Positions 1-7,980 of a stretch of DNA of 64,000 nucleotides are shown in pieces. The stretch comes from Streptomyces yangpuensis. Lineage in GTDB: Bacteria > Actinomycetota > Actinomycetes > Streptomycetales > Streptomycetaceae. The DNA is taken from positions 76,911 to 140,910 of the forward strand of contig NZ_LBMK01000011.1 in NCBI RefSeq assembly GCF_001005295.1. The letters are read 5' to 3'. The translations under genes and the position numbers were made by a program. Numbering within the stretch: the first letter of the stretch is position 1; each line of letters starts with the position of its first letter. The notes beneath the pieces were generated by a model. It made no database searches. It was not told where the DNA came from and worked only from the letters and a program-made list of their open reading frames with translations.

Positions 1-13
1 CCGGGCGGGAGGA

Positions 14-1108
14 TCACCCGGGCACGGTGCACTCGAAGGCGTGCAGGTACGCGTTGACGGGACGGATGTCGCCGAGCACCAGTCCGGCGTCCGTCAGCCG
101 GGTGCACAGGCTTTCCTTGGTGTGCTTCGCACCGCCGACGTTGAGCAGGAGCATCAGGTCCATGGCCGTGGTGAACCGCATCGACGGGGTGTCGTCGACG
201 AGGTTCTCGATGACGACGACCCTGGCTCCGGGGCGGGCGGCGGCGAGGACGTTGCGCAGGCACCGGCGGGTGCTCTCGTCGTCCCATTCGAGGATGTTCT
301 TGATGATGTAGAGGTCGGCCTGGACCGGGACGGCCTCGCGGCAGTCGCCGGGGACGATGCCGGTCCGGTCGGCGAGGGGACCGCCGTCGCGCAGCCGGGG
401 ATCGGCCTTGGCGACCACGCCGGGCAGGTCGAGCAGGTGCCCGCGCACGGTCGGGTACTTCTCCAGCAGGCTTGCCAGCACGTGCCCCTGGCCACCGCCG
501 ATGTCCGCGACCACCGAGACCCCGGTGAGGTCGAGGAGGTCCGCGACGTCCAGCGCCGACTGGACACTGGAGGTGGTCATGGCGCGGTTGAAGACCTGCG
601 CCGACTCGTGGGCGTCCTCGTGCAGGTACGTGAAGAACCCCTTGCCGAACAGCTCGTGGAAGATGTTCGCGCCGTCGCCGGTGCGCACGGCGTCGTCGAG
701 CCGCGGCCACGCCTGCCAGGTCCAGGGTTCCGTGCACCACAGGGAGATGTCACGCAGGCTGTGCGGGTCGTCCTTCCGCAGCAGTCGCGACATCTCCGTG
801 TGGACGAAGCTCCCGTCCTCGGTCTCGGCGAAGATCCCGTAGCAGGACAGGGCCCGGAGCAGGCGTTGCAGGGGCTTCGGCTCCGCGTGCACGGCGGCCG
901 CGAGCTCGGCGGGGGTGGCGGGCGACTCCCCGAGGGCGTCGGCGACCCCCAGGCGGGCGGCGGCCCGTACGGCGGCGGCGACGGCCGCGCCGAAGGCGAG
1001 CTCCCGCAGGCGCATGGCCGGCGGGGGCGTGTGCGGGGGGCCCGCGTTCGGTGCCGGGACGGGAACGGGGGCTGGTGTGGCGGCGGGGGTGGAACTCACC
1101 GTGGTCAT
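14..1108 (-). CDS. SAM-dependent O-methyltransferase (acetylserotonin/PhzM-like class)
   Basis: A 364-residue methyltransferase. The first 35 residues are Ala/Pro-rich linker, then a winged-helix dimerisation domain (RLGVADALGESPATPAEL) and a C-terminal Rossmann domain with the SAM motif VADIGGGQGHVLASLL and the catalytic-region motif NILEWDDE. This order is that of the small-molecule O-methyltransferases of plants and actinomycetes, which methylate a phenol or hydroxyl of a secondary metabolite; the substrate cannot be read from sequence. The ATG at 1108 has AGGAG about 10 bases upstream. The frame stays open far upstream, but that part is antisense to the next gene. It lies 35 bases after the beta-helix gene on the same strand. 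No biosynthetic cluster is visible on this side of the window edge. Confidence 0.9.
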   Translation of the reverse strand: MTTVSSTPAATPAPVPVPAPNAGPPHTPPPAMRLRELAFGAAVAAAVRAAARLGVADALGESPATPAELAAAVHAEPKPLQRLLRALSCYGIFAETEDGSFVHTEMSRLLRKDDPHSLRDISLWCTEPWTWQAWPRLDDAVRTGDGANIFHELFGKGFFTYLHEDAHESAQVFNRAMTTSSVQSALDVADLLDLTGVSVVADIGGGQGHVLASLLEKYPTVRGHLLDLPGVVAKADPRLRDGGPLADRTGIVPGDCREAVPVQADLYIIKNILEWDDESTRRCLRNVLAAARPGARVVVIENLVDDTPSMRFTTAMDLMLLLNVGGAKHTKESLCTRLTDAGLVLGDIRPVNAYLHAFECTVPG

Positions 1109-1143
1109 ACGGCCTCGATTCTCCTGATGAGGGGGAACACCGG

Positions 1144-2232
1144 TCAGCACATGCCGGCGGGCACGGAGGTGTCGCACCGGTTGTTGAGGAAGCGGTTGCC
1201 CGACCCGGCGCCCTGGTTGGCCAGGTCGGCCGGCTGGTTGTCCCTCACCACGTTGCCCTCGATGACGTTGTCGGTGTTCGTCGCGCCCACGAAGCTCTTG
1301 AACAGCAGGATGCCGCCCGACAGGGGGGAGGATCCGACGTTGCCGCGGATGGAGTTCGAACGGACGATCGTCTCTTCGGCGCCGGTGAGGACGATGCCGA
1401 CGCCCTGGATGTCGGGGAGGCGGCTGTTGCCCTTGCAGAACTTGTTGTTCTCGTTGATGCGGTTGCCGCGGATGGTCAGGTCGCCGGCGCCAGGCTCGCC
1501 CTCGTCTCCCACGACGAACACGCCGCCGCAGTTGCCGGTGACGTTGTTGCCGCTGACGGTGAGGTTCCGCACCCGCCTGACCGTGACGCCGATCCGGTTG
1601 CCGGTCAGCCGGTTGCCGCGGATCACGGCGCCCTGGGTGTCGGTGGCGCCGCCCTCGCGCGCGACGGTGTTGGCGATGAAGATGCCCGACTCGGCGTTGT
1701 CGCGGGCGATGTTGTCGCGGAAGAACCCGCGGGTGGACCGCTCCTGGGCGATGCCCCAGGTGCTGTTGTTCTCGGAGATCACGCGCTCGACGCTCAGCCG
1801 GTCGGTGTACGAGGCCCAGATTCCGTTCCGCTTGAAGCCCGAGACGGTCAGCGCGCGGATCTCGACCCCGTCGACGGGCTGCGCCTCGGTACCCATGACG
1901 CAGATGCCGGTGTCGGCCTGTGAGCAGGCGAGGGCGGCCCGTCCGGACGTCTTCGGTCCGGCCGGCAGGGTCTTCGCGGCCGGCGGCCTGATGACCGTCC
2001 GCTCTCCCCAGCCGCGAAGCGTCAGCCTCTTCGTGATCAGCACGTTCTCGTAGTAGGTGCCGGGCATCACGGTGATGATGTCGCCCGGCCGCGCGGAGTC
2101 CACCGCGTCCTGGATCGAGTCGCCCGGGTGCACTCGGTGTCCGGCCGCGGACGCGGGTGGCGCGAACACGCCGAAACCGGCGGCCATGACGACGGCGATG
2201 CACGTGAGGGACTTCAGTTGTCGGTTCGTCAC
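1144..2232 (-). CDS. secreted right-handed parallel beta-helix protein
   Basis: A 362-residue protein if started at the GTG at 2232, which begins a clean Sec signal peptide (VTNRQLKSL then a hydrophobic stretch ending PPASAA). After it comes the NosD/pectate-lyase-like opening VHPGDSIQDAVDSARPGDIITVMPGTYYENVLI, followed by many N-rich rungs (IRGNRLTGNRIGV, VSGNNVTGN, IRGNRINENN, IRGNVGSS) that form a beta-helix stack. Two Cys pairs near the ends could be disulfides. Such proteins bind or cleave polysaccharides, but no catalytic Asp cluster is obvious, so enzyme activity is uncertain. The frame runs open another 139 codons upstream; the signal peptide decides the start. Confidence 0.85.
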   Translation of the reverse strand: MTNRQLKSLTCIAVVMAAGFGVFAPPASAAGHRVHPGDSIQDAVDSARPGDIITVMPGTYYENVLITKRLTLRGWGERTVIRPPAAKTLPAGPKTSGRAALACSQADTGICVMGTEAQPVDGVEIRALTVSGFKRNGIWASYTDRLSVERVISENNSTWGIAQERSTRGFFRDNIARDNAESGIFIANTVAREGGATDTQGAVIRGNRLTGNRIGVTVRRVRNLTVSGNNVTGNCGGVFVVGDEGEPGAGDLTIRGNRINENNKFCKGNSRLPDIQGVGIVLTGAEETIVRSNSIRGNVGSSPLSGGILLFKSFVGATNTDNVIEGNVVRDNQPADLANQGAGSGNRFLNNRCDTSVPAGMC

Positions 2233-2521
2233 CCTGGAGAAGTTATGGGCGATTGGGACATATCGCCACATTGGGTCAGGGTATCGATGCATGCCGTGGG
2301 CAAACGGCCGCATTTCGACGTCTGGAGAGTGGATCGTCATACCGGAGCCACAGCGCCGCCACCACGCCACCCGTTGTTGCCCACCGGTCGGCAACGGCAC
2401 AGGCCCGCGCGGGTTTCCCGGTCGCCCCCGGGGACGGGCAACGGGCAACCCGTCGACCCCGCCGTGCCGGCGGCGCCAGCCTGGAGCCGTCAGCACGAGG
2501 CACGAACCGCAAGGGGAAACC
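2233..2521. promoter_or_regulatory. divergent intergenic region, beta-helix gene / I36 gene
   Basis: A 289-base spacer between two divergent secreted-protein genes. It must hold both promoters. I see no strong inverted repeat and no convincing small ORF. The first 80 bases are less GC-rich than the rest. Confidence 0.4.
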
Positions 2522-2884
2522 ATGCGCAAGCTGTTCCGCGGCGCCGCCGCCCTCGCCACCTCCGTCGTCGCCGTGGTCGCGCTCAGCGGCTCGGTGGAGG
2601 CCAAGCCCGTCGACACCTGGGCCGGCTGCCCGGACGGGGCCGTCTGCATCTACCCCCAGAACGAGAACCCGGCCGTCAGGCCGACGCACGTCTTCTACCG
2701 GTACGGGGCCCACAACCTCAGCAACCAGTTCGGCAAGCACTGGGTGCTGAACAACCAGTACGGCGGTGCTACCGCAAACCTGTGCACCGGCTCCAACGGC
2801 GCGGGCTGCGGCAGCCCCATCGCCGCCAAGACCGGTGTGTACGCCGACCTCACACCGGTCAACTCCATCCGCCTCAACCGGTAG
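2522..2884 (+). CDS. secreted peptidase inhibitor I36 family protein
   Basis: A 120-residue secreted protein. It has an N-terminal Sec signal (MRKLFRG, hydrophobic core, SVEAK), then a Cys-rich beta domain starting CPDGAVCIYPQ and ending NSIRLNR. The four later Cys suit two disulfides. This is the layout of the Streptomyces I36 (SMI-like) metalloproteinase inhibitor and beta/gamma-crystallin-like family. Homologues are often annotated I36 without tested activity, so inhibition is inferred. The ATG at 2522 follows AAGGGGAAACC, a good SD. It is monocistronic and divergent from the beta-helix gene. Confidence 0.8.
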   Translation: MRKLFRGAAALATSVVAVVALSGSVEAKPVDTWAGCPDGAVCIYPQNENPAVRPTHVFYRYGAHNLSNQFGKHWVLNNQYGGATANLCTGSNGAGCGSPIAAKTGVYADLTPVNSIRLNR

Positions 2885-3028
2885 AACCCCCACGAGGAGG
2901 GCTTCCGGAACCGTCGCACTTCGGCTCCGGAAGCTCTTGTTCTCGTCATACCGGCCGGAAGATCTCCGCTTCCGGTTCCCCCTCGCGGTAGCCTGGGCAG
3001 TGCCGTCTCACTGCCTGGGCGCACTGCC

Positions 3029-6000
3029 ATGGGGGATGTCGTGGGGGATCCGGACCGCCAGCGGAAGACCGACCACCTGCGGGAGTCCGACGACGCCGCA
3101 CCACCCTTCCCTGCCCAGCTGAGACGTCTGCGGTTGCAACGCGGCCTGTCCCTCGCGGACCTCGCCCGCGAGACGCACTACAGCAAGGGCTATCTGAGCA
3201 AGATCGAGACCGGCTCGAAGCGCGTCACCGTCGATGTGGCGCGCCGCTGCGACGACGTGCTGCGGGCAGGGGGTGAACTGCTGCGGATGGCCAGGGAGGC
3301 GGAGTCGTCCGAGGGCGGGGCCGCCGGCGATCCGGTCACCGTGGCCGGGCCGCGGACGGAGGCCGAGTGCCCCTATCGCGGCCTGCCCGCCTTCACCGAG
3401 CGGGACGCCCGGTGGTTCTTCGGCCGGGAGAGGGCCACCGCCGAGCTGGCCGAACGGGTCTTCGAGCGGATCGGCAGCGGGCCCCTGATGCTCGTCGCCC
3501 CGTCGGGCGCCGGCAAGTCCTCCCTGCTCAACGCCGGCCTCGTACCGGCCCTGCGGAGCGGCGGCCTCCCGATGCCGGGCGCCGACAGCTGGCCGGTGGT
3601 CAGGCTCACCCCCACCGCGCACCCGCTGGAGGAACTGCTCGGCCGCGCCGCGAAGGTGCTGGGCGGCGATCTCGGCATCACACCGGCCGGGCTGCGGGAG
3701 CACCCGCACGTCCTGCTCGAAGCGGTCCACCGGCTGTCGGTCCCCCGCCCGGCGGCCGCGCCGGACCTGCCGCCACCGCCCCTGCGTCCCGTACTGCTCG
3801 TCGACCAGTTCGAGGAGCTGTTCACCCTGTGCGCCGACGAGGACGAGCGGCGTGCCTTCGTACGGGTGCTCTGCGCCCTGGCCGTCCCGGGACCGGCGCA
3901 CGTCCCGCACGACCCGGCCGTCGTGGTGCTCGGCGTGCGGGCCGACTTCTCCGGGAACTGCCTGGACCTCCCCGAGCTCGCCCCCGTCTTCACCGGCGGC
4001 TTGTTCGTCCTGCCGCCGATGTCGCCCGAGGAACTGCGGGAGTCCATCACCCGCCCGGCCCGGCTCGCGGGTCTCGACCTCGAACCGGGACTGGTACCGC
4101 TGCTGCTGCGTGACGTCGGCCTGCGCGACGATCCGCCCGGCGGGGCGACGCCCTCCGGCGCGCTGCCCCTGGTCTCCCACGCGCTGATGGCCACCTGGCG
4201 CCAGCGCGAGGGCGCCACTCTGACCGTCACCGGATACGAGCGCACCGGCGGCATCCAGGGGGCCGTCGCCCGGACCGCCGAGGAGGTCTTCGCCCGCCTC
4301 TACCCCGCCGAGCAGAACACGCTCCGGCGCATCCTGGTACGGCTGGTGCACGTCGCCGACGGTACGGGCGCCACCCGGCGCCGGATGGCCCGGACGGCCC
4401 TCATGGAGCAACTGGCCGACGCGGGCCCGGCGTCGGCCGCGCTCGACACCTTCGTACGGGCCCGCCTGATCACCATGGACAGCGACACCGTGGAGATCAC
4501 CCACGAGGCTCTGCTGCACGCCTGGCCCCGGCTGCGCGGCTGGATCGGCGCCGACCGGGCGGGGCTCCTGATCCACCAGCAACTGGCCCACGCCGCGGCC
4601 GAGTGGGAGCGCGAGGGCCGTGATCCGTCGGCGCTCTACCGCGGCACCCGGCTGGACACCGCCCGCGCCTGGGCGGACGAACTCGACGGCAGCAGCCGGC
4701 TCGCCCCCGGGGAGGCGGCCTTCCTCCGCGAGAGCCGGGCGGCCCAGGCCGGCCGCGAGCGGCAGGCCGCCCGCCAGGCACGGCTGCGCCAGCGGATGCT
4801 GGCCACGCTGGTGGTCCTGCTGGTCCTCGCCGTGGGCGCCGGCGGGCTGGCGTACCAGCAGCGCTCGGGCGCGCTCGGCCAGGAACGGATCGCCCGTTCC
4901 CGGGCGCTCGCCCTGCAGTCGGCGGCCCTGGCCGCAGGGCAGCCGGAGGCGTCGATGCTGCTCGCCGGCGACGCGTACCGGACGGCGGAGACCAGCGAGG
5001 CGCGCGGGGCCCTGCTCAGCACCCAGTCCCAGCCGTTCGTCGCCCGGCTGGGCGGACACGGCGGACCGGTCAACACGGTGGCCTTCGGCCCGGACAACGG
5101 GATGCTCGCGACGGGCAGTTCCGATGGCACGGTCACCCTGCGGCGGGTGTCCGACCGGCGCACGACCGCGACCTTCACCCTGGCCGGACGGGTCCGCTCG
5201 GTCGCCGTGAGCCCCGACGGCCGCGCACTTGCCGCGGCCTCCACGGACGGGCCCGCACGGCTCTGGGACACCACCGGCGGCCGTCCGGGCGCGGCGCTCC
5301 CGGCGAGTACGACGGGCTCGCGTGCCGTCGCCTTCGCGCCGGACGGGCGGACCGTGGCCACCGGCTGCCCGGACGGGACGATCCGGTTGTGGGAGACCAC
5401 CGGGGGGCGCCGCGCCGTCGCGTCGCTGGCCGGGCACACCGGGCAGGTCAACGCCCTGTCCTTCGCCGCGGACGGCCGGACGCTGGTCTCGGCCGGCGTC
5501 GACCGGACCGTACGGCTGTGGGACGTGGCGGGGGCCGCCGAACTCGCCGTACTGTCCGGGCACACGGACGAGGTGCTCGGCGCGGCGTTCGCCCCGGACG
5601 GCCGCACGGTCGCCACGGGGGGCGTCGACCGGACCGTACGGCTGTGGGACGTGGCGGGTCGCCGGACGACGGCCACCCTCACCGGACACAGCGACGACGT
5701 CAACGGCGTCGCCTTCACGCCGGACGGGACGACGGTGGTCAGCGCGGGCGGCGACGGTACGACCCGGCTGTGGGACGTGGCCGGCGGGCGGCTGACGGCG
5801 ACGCTCGCCGGGCACACCGACTACGTGCTCGGGGTGGCCGTGGACAGCCGGGGCGCGATGCTGGCCACCGCCGGCTTCGACCAGTCGGTGGTGCTCTGGG
5901 ACCTGCGGGGCGCGGTGCTGGCCTCACGGCCGTTCACGGAGGTCTGGCACGCCGCGTACAGCCCGGACGGGAAGCTGCTGGCCACGGCTGAGGCCGATCA

Positions 6001-6865
6001 CGCGGTGCGGCTGTGGGACGTGGCGGGGCGCAGGGTCGTGGCCACCTTCGAGGGGCACACCGAGACGGTGTTCGCGGTGGACTTCTCGCCGGACGGGCGG
6101 ACGCTGGCCTCGGCCGGCTCCGACGGCACGATCCGGCTGTGGGACGTCCCGGCGGGCGGCCCGTCGGCCACGCTGGCCGGCCAGGACGGGACCGTGTTCT
6201 CGGTGGACTTCTCGCCGGACGGGCGGACGCTGGCCTCGGCCGGATCGGACGGCACGGTCCGGCTGTGGGACGTCCCCTCGCGCCGCCCGGTCGCCACGCT
6301 CCGCGGGCACACGGATTTCGCCAACGACGTGGCGTTCAGCCCCGACGGGCACACCCTGGCGAGCGCCGGTGACGATCTGACGGTCCGCCTCTGGGACGTG
6401 CCCGGCCGCCGCCCGCTGGCCACGCTCACCGGTCATACGGGAGCGGTGCGGGGCGTGGCCTTCTCCCCCGACGGCCGTACGCTCGCCAGCAGCGGCAACG
6501 ACGGGACAGTACGGCTGTGGGACGCGCGGCGCCACCGCTTCGAGTCGGCCCTGTCCGGTCACACCGGGTCGGCGCGGGGCATCGCCTTCTCCCCCGACGG
6601 CCGCACGCTCGCCAGCAGCGGCAACGACCGCACGGTGCGGCTGTGGGACGTGGCCGGCCGGCGCACGGTGGCGGCGCTGTCCGGACACACGAACGCCGTG
6701 TGGGGCGTCGCCTTCGCCCCGGACGGGGGGACGGTGGCGAGCAGCAGTACGGACGGCACGGTGCGGCTCTGGAACCTGGACGTGGGGGCGCGGCTGGAGG
6801 CGATCGACCGGCTGCGGGCGGGCCAGGCCGGTCCGTCGTCCCGGACCGCCGGGACGGCCCGATGA
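3029..6865 (+). CDS. HTH - nSTAND NTPase - TM - 14 x WD40 receptor-like protein
   Basis: A 1278-residue multidomain protein. Residues ~28-82 are an XRE-type helix-turn-helix (LADLARETHYSKGYLSKIETG). Next comes the nSTAND linker ECPYRGLPAF and an NTPase core with Walker A APSGAGKSSLL (~157-166) and Walker B LLVDQFEEL (~256). A single hydrophobic segment lies at ~589-611, then 14 WD40 repeats of about 42 residues from ~673 to ~1250, enough for two seven-bladed propellers. In STAND proteins the repeat domain senses a ligand and the NTPase acts as a switch. An HTH in front of a membrane segment suggests a membrane-tethered or release-regulated DNA binder, which is inference. Several WD40 repeats are near-identical at DNA level, with a 126-base period. 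Confidence 0.93.
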   Translation: MGDVVGDPDRQRKTDHLRESDDAAPPFPAQLRRLRLQRGLSLADLARETHYSKGYLSKIETGSKRVTVDVARRCDDVLRAGGELLRMAREAESSEGGAAGDPVTVAGPRTEAECPYRGLPAFTERDARWFFGRERATAELAERVFERIGSGPLMLVAPSGAGKSSLLNAGLVPALRSGGLPMPGADSWPVVRLTPTAHPLEELLGRAAKVLGGDLGITPAGLREHPHVLLEAVHRLSVPRPAAAPDLPPPPLRPVLLVDQFEELFTLCADEDERRAFVRVLCALAVPGPAHVPHDPAVVVLGVRADFSGNCLDLPELAPVFTGGLFVLPPMSPEELRESITRPARLAGLDLEPGLVPLLLRDVGLRDDPPGGATPSGALPLVSHALMATWRQREGATLTVTGYERTGGIQGAVARTAEEVFARLYPAEQNTLRRILVRLVHVADGTGATRRRMARTALMEQLADAGPASAALDTFVRARLITMDSDTVEITHEALLHAWPRLRGWIGADRAGLLIHQQLAHAAAEWEREGRDPSALYRGTRLDTARAWADELDGSSRLAPGEAAFLRESRAAQAGRERQAARQARLRQRMLATLVVLLVLAVGAGGLAYQQRSGALGQERIARSRALALQSAALAAGQPEASMLLAGDAYRTAETSEARGALLSTQSQPFVARLGGHGGPVNTVAFGPDNGMLATGSSDGTVTLRRVSDRRTTATFTLAGRVRSVAVSPDGRALAAASTDGPARLWDTTGGRPGAALPASTTGSRAVAFAPDGRTVATGCPDGTIRLWETTGGRRAVASLAGHTGQVNALSFAADGRTLVSAGVDRTVRLWDVAGAAELAVLSGHTDEVLGAAFAPDGRTVATGGVDRTVRLWDVAGRRTTATLTGHSDDVNGVAFTPDGTTVVSAGGDGTTRLWDVAGGRLTATLAGHTDYVLGVAVDSRGAMLATAGFDQSVVLWDLRGAVLASRPFTEVWHAAYSPDGKLLATAEADHAVRLWDVAGRRVVATFEGHTETVFAVDFSPDGRTLASAGSDGTIRLWDVPAGGPSATLAGQDGTVFSVDFSPDGRTLASAGSDGTVRLWDVPSRRPVATLRGHTDFANDVAFSPDGHTLASAGDDLTVRLWDVPGRRPLATLTGHTGAVRGVAFSPDGRTLASSGNDGTVRLWDARRHRFESALSGHTGSARGIAFSPDGRTLASSGNDRTVRLWDVAGRRTVAALSGHTNAVWGVAFAPDGGTVASSSTDGTVRLWNLDVGARLEAIDRLRAGQAGPSSRTAGTAR
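5047..6780 (+). repeat. 14 WD40 repeat units, 126-base period, some near-identical in DNA
   Basis: The coding repeat units are mostly 126 bases (42 codons). Exact blocks recur one period apart: 38 bases at 5495 and 5621, 43 bases at 6075 and 6201, and a nearly exact block at 6458 and 6584. Synonymous positions are conserved too, so this is recent duplication or conversion rather than protein-level constraint alone. Units 2, 3, 7 and 8 are more divergent. Confidence 0.9.
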
Positions 6866-6869
6866 GGGG

Positions 6870-7020
6870 CGGCGACGATGCTGTTGCCCCAGGTGAGCGA
6901 GTTGCCGGTGGTCGAGGCGCCGGGGCCGAAGACGGGTACCTTGCAGACCAGCCGTCGGCCCTCGGCGACGTCCGTGCCCCGCCGGTGGACGAGGACGTTC
7001 ATCCGGCCGTCGGGGCGCAA
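6870..7020 (-). pseudogene. possible remnant of a secreted/propeller-type protein gene
   Basis: On the minus strand this stretch reads MRPDGRMNVL, then GRRLVCKVPVFGPG, then TTGNSLTWGNSIV, before running into antisense of the WD40 gene. The text looks like an internal piece of a longer protein (my recollection is of secreted Streptomyces proteins continuing after WGNS), with no signal peptide, no RBS and no proper end. I read it as a decayed fragment between the WD40 gene stop and the small membrane gene. It may instead be chance open frame. Confidence 0.3.
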
Positions 7021-7027
7021 CAGTTGG

Positions 7028-7222
7028 TCAGGGGTTGAGGCTGGAGACCGCGTTCGCGGTGGCCGTCAGGCCGTTGTGGATGGTCGCGGCCATGCTGCTG
7101 CTCGCGAGGTAGAAGCCGAGCAGGACGCAGACGAGGGCGTGCGAGAACTTCAGCCCGCCGCTGCGCAGGAAGATCCAGGCGAGGATGAGGAGCAGGACGA
7201 CCACGGAGAGGGAAAGCACCAT
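7028..7222 (-). CDS. small membrane protein, 64 residues
   Basis: A 64-residue protein with two hydrophobic segments (LSLSVVVLLLILAWIFL and HALVCVLLGFYLASSSM) and a tail TIHNGLTATANAVSSLNP. I chose the ATG at 7222 because AGGAGG sits 6 bases before it; the frame is open to an ATG at 7246 with no SD. The two-helix hairpin and the tail match a small conserved Streptomyces family that I recall only as hypothetical. It is 98 bases downstream of nikE on the same strand and may be cotranscribed or independent. Function unknown. Confidence 0.7.
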   Translation of the reverse strand: MVLSLSVVVLLLILAWIFLRSGGLKFSHALVCVLLGFYLASSSMAATIHNGLTATANAVSSLNP

Positions 7223-7320
7223 CGAGACCTCCTGAGTCACCGTCATGGTGGCGTAGAGCGGGGTGCTTCCGGGCGAACGACGTGTCCGCCGTACGGGTGT
7301 TGACCGTCCGTGACGGGCGG

Positions 7321-7980
7321 TCAGTGCTTGACGATCTCGTTCCAGTGGACCGTGCGCCCGCACCAGCGGTCGAGGAGCACCGGGTCGTGGCCCACCGCGA
7401 GCAGTCCCGCCCCCGTCTCGGCGCGGTAGTCCTCGACGACCGCGACCAGCGCGGCCGTGGTGGAGGCGTCCAGCATCGCGGTCATCTCGTCGCAGACCAG
7501 CCAGCGCGGCCGCAGCACCAAGGCTCTGGCCAGACAGGCACGTTGCAGCTGGCCGTCGCTGACCTCGTGGGGGCGGCGGGACAGCAGGTCCGCGCCGAGT
7601 CCCACCCGCTCCGCCAACTCGGCGACGCGCGGGCCCGCTTCCGTGCGCCGTCCGGTCGCCCGGAGGGGTTCCGCGACGAGGTCGCGCAGCCTGAGGCGGG
7701 GGTCGGCGGCCAGACGCGGCTGCTGGAAGACGACGCCGACCGCGGTGCGCAGGGAGCGGGGGGCCCGGTGGAAGAACCCGGTGACGGTGCGGCCGTCGAG
7801 GGTGACGGTGCCCCGGTCGGGCCGGTGCAGCAGCGCGGCGACCCGGGCCAGGGTGGACTTGCCGCAGCCGCTCGGCCCGAGCAGGCCGAGGGACTCCCCC
7901 GGGTACAGGCTCAGGTGGGCGCCGCGGACCGCGGGGGCGCGGCGGTCGTAGCCCGCGGTGATGTCGTCGAGCTCAAGCAT
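7321..7980 (-). CDS. nikE: ABC importer ATPase, NikE/DppF type
   Basis: A 219-residue ATPase with Walker A LGPSGCGKSTLA, Q-loop VVFQQPRLA, a signature degenerate at its first residues (EVSDGQLQRACLARAL), Walker B WLVCDEMT and the H-loop LLAVGHD. It is short for DppF/NikE (usually 250 or more) and lacks the oligopeptide-type C-terminal Cys/zinc extension. The start ATG at 7980 overlaps the nikD stop by 8 bases (ATGCTTGA), implying translational coupling. Signature SDGQ instead of SGGQ is a visible oddity. It would energise the inner-membrane permease pair. The nickel assignment rests on the Nur box at the operon head, so the symbol is provisional. Confidence 0.82.
   Translation of the reverse strand: MLELDDITAGYDRRAPAVRGAHLSLYPGESLGLLGPSGCGKSTLARVAALLHRPDRGTVTLDGRTVTGFFHRAPRSLRTAVGVVFQQPRLAADPRLRLRDLVAEPLRATGRRTEAGPRVAELAERVGLGADLLSRRPHEVSDGQLQRACLARALVLRPRWLVCDEMTAMLDASTTAALVAVVEDYRAETGAGLLAVGHDPVLLDRWCGRTVHWNEIVKH

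Noticed and set aside
14..2232. O-methyltransferase and beta-helix gene as part of a biosynthetic cluster
   Set aside because: No synthase, carrier protein or tailoring partner is visible inside the window; the cluster edge cannot be judged.
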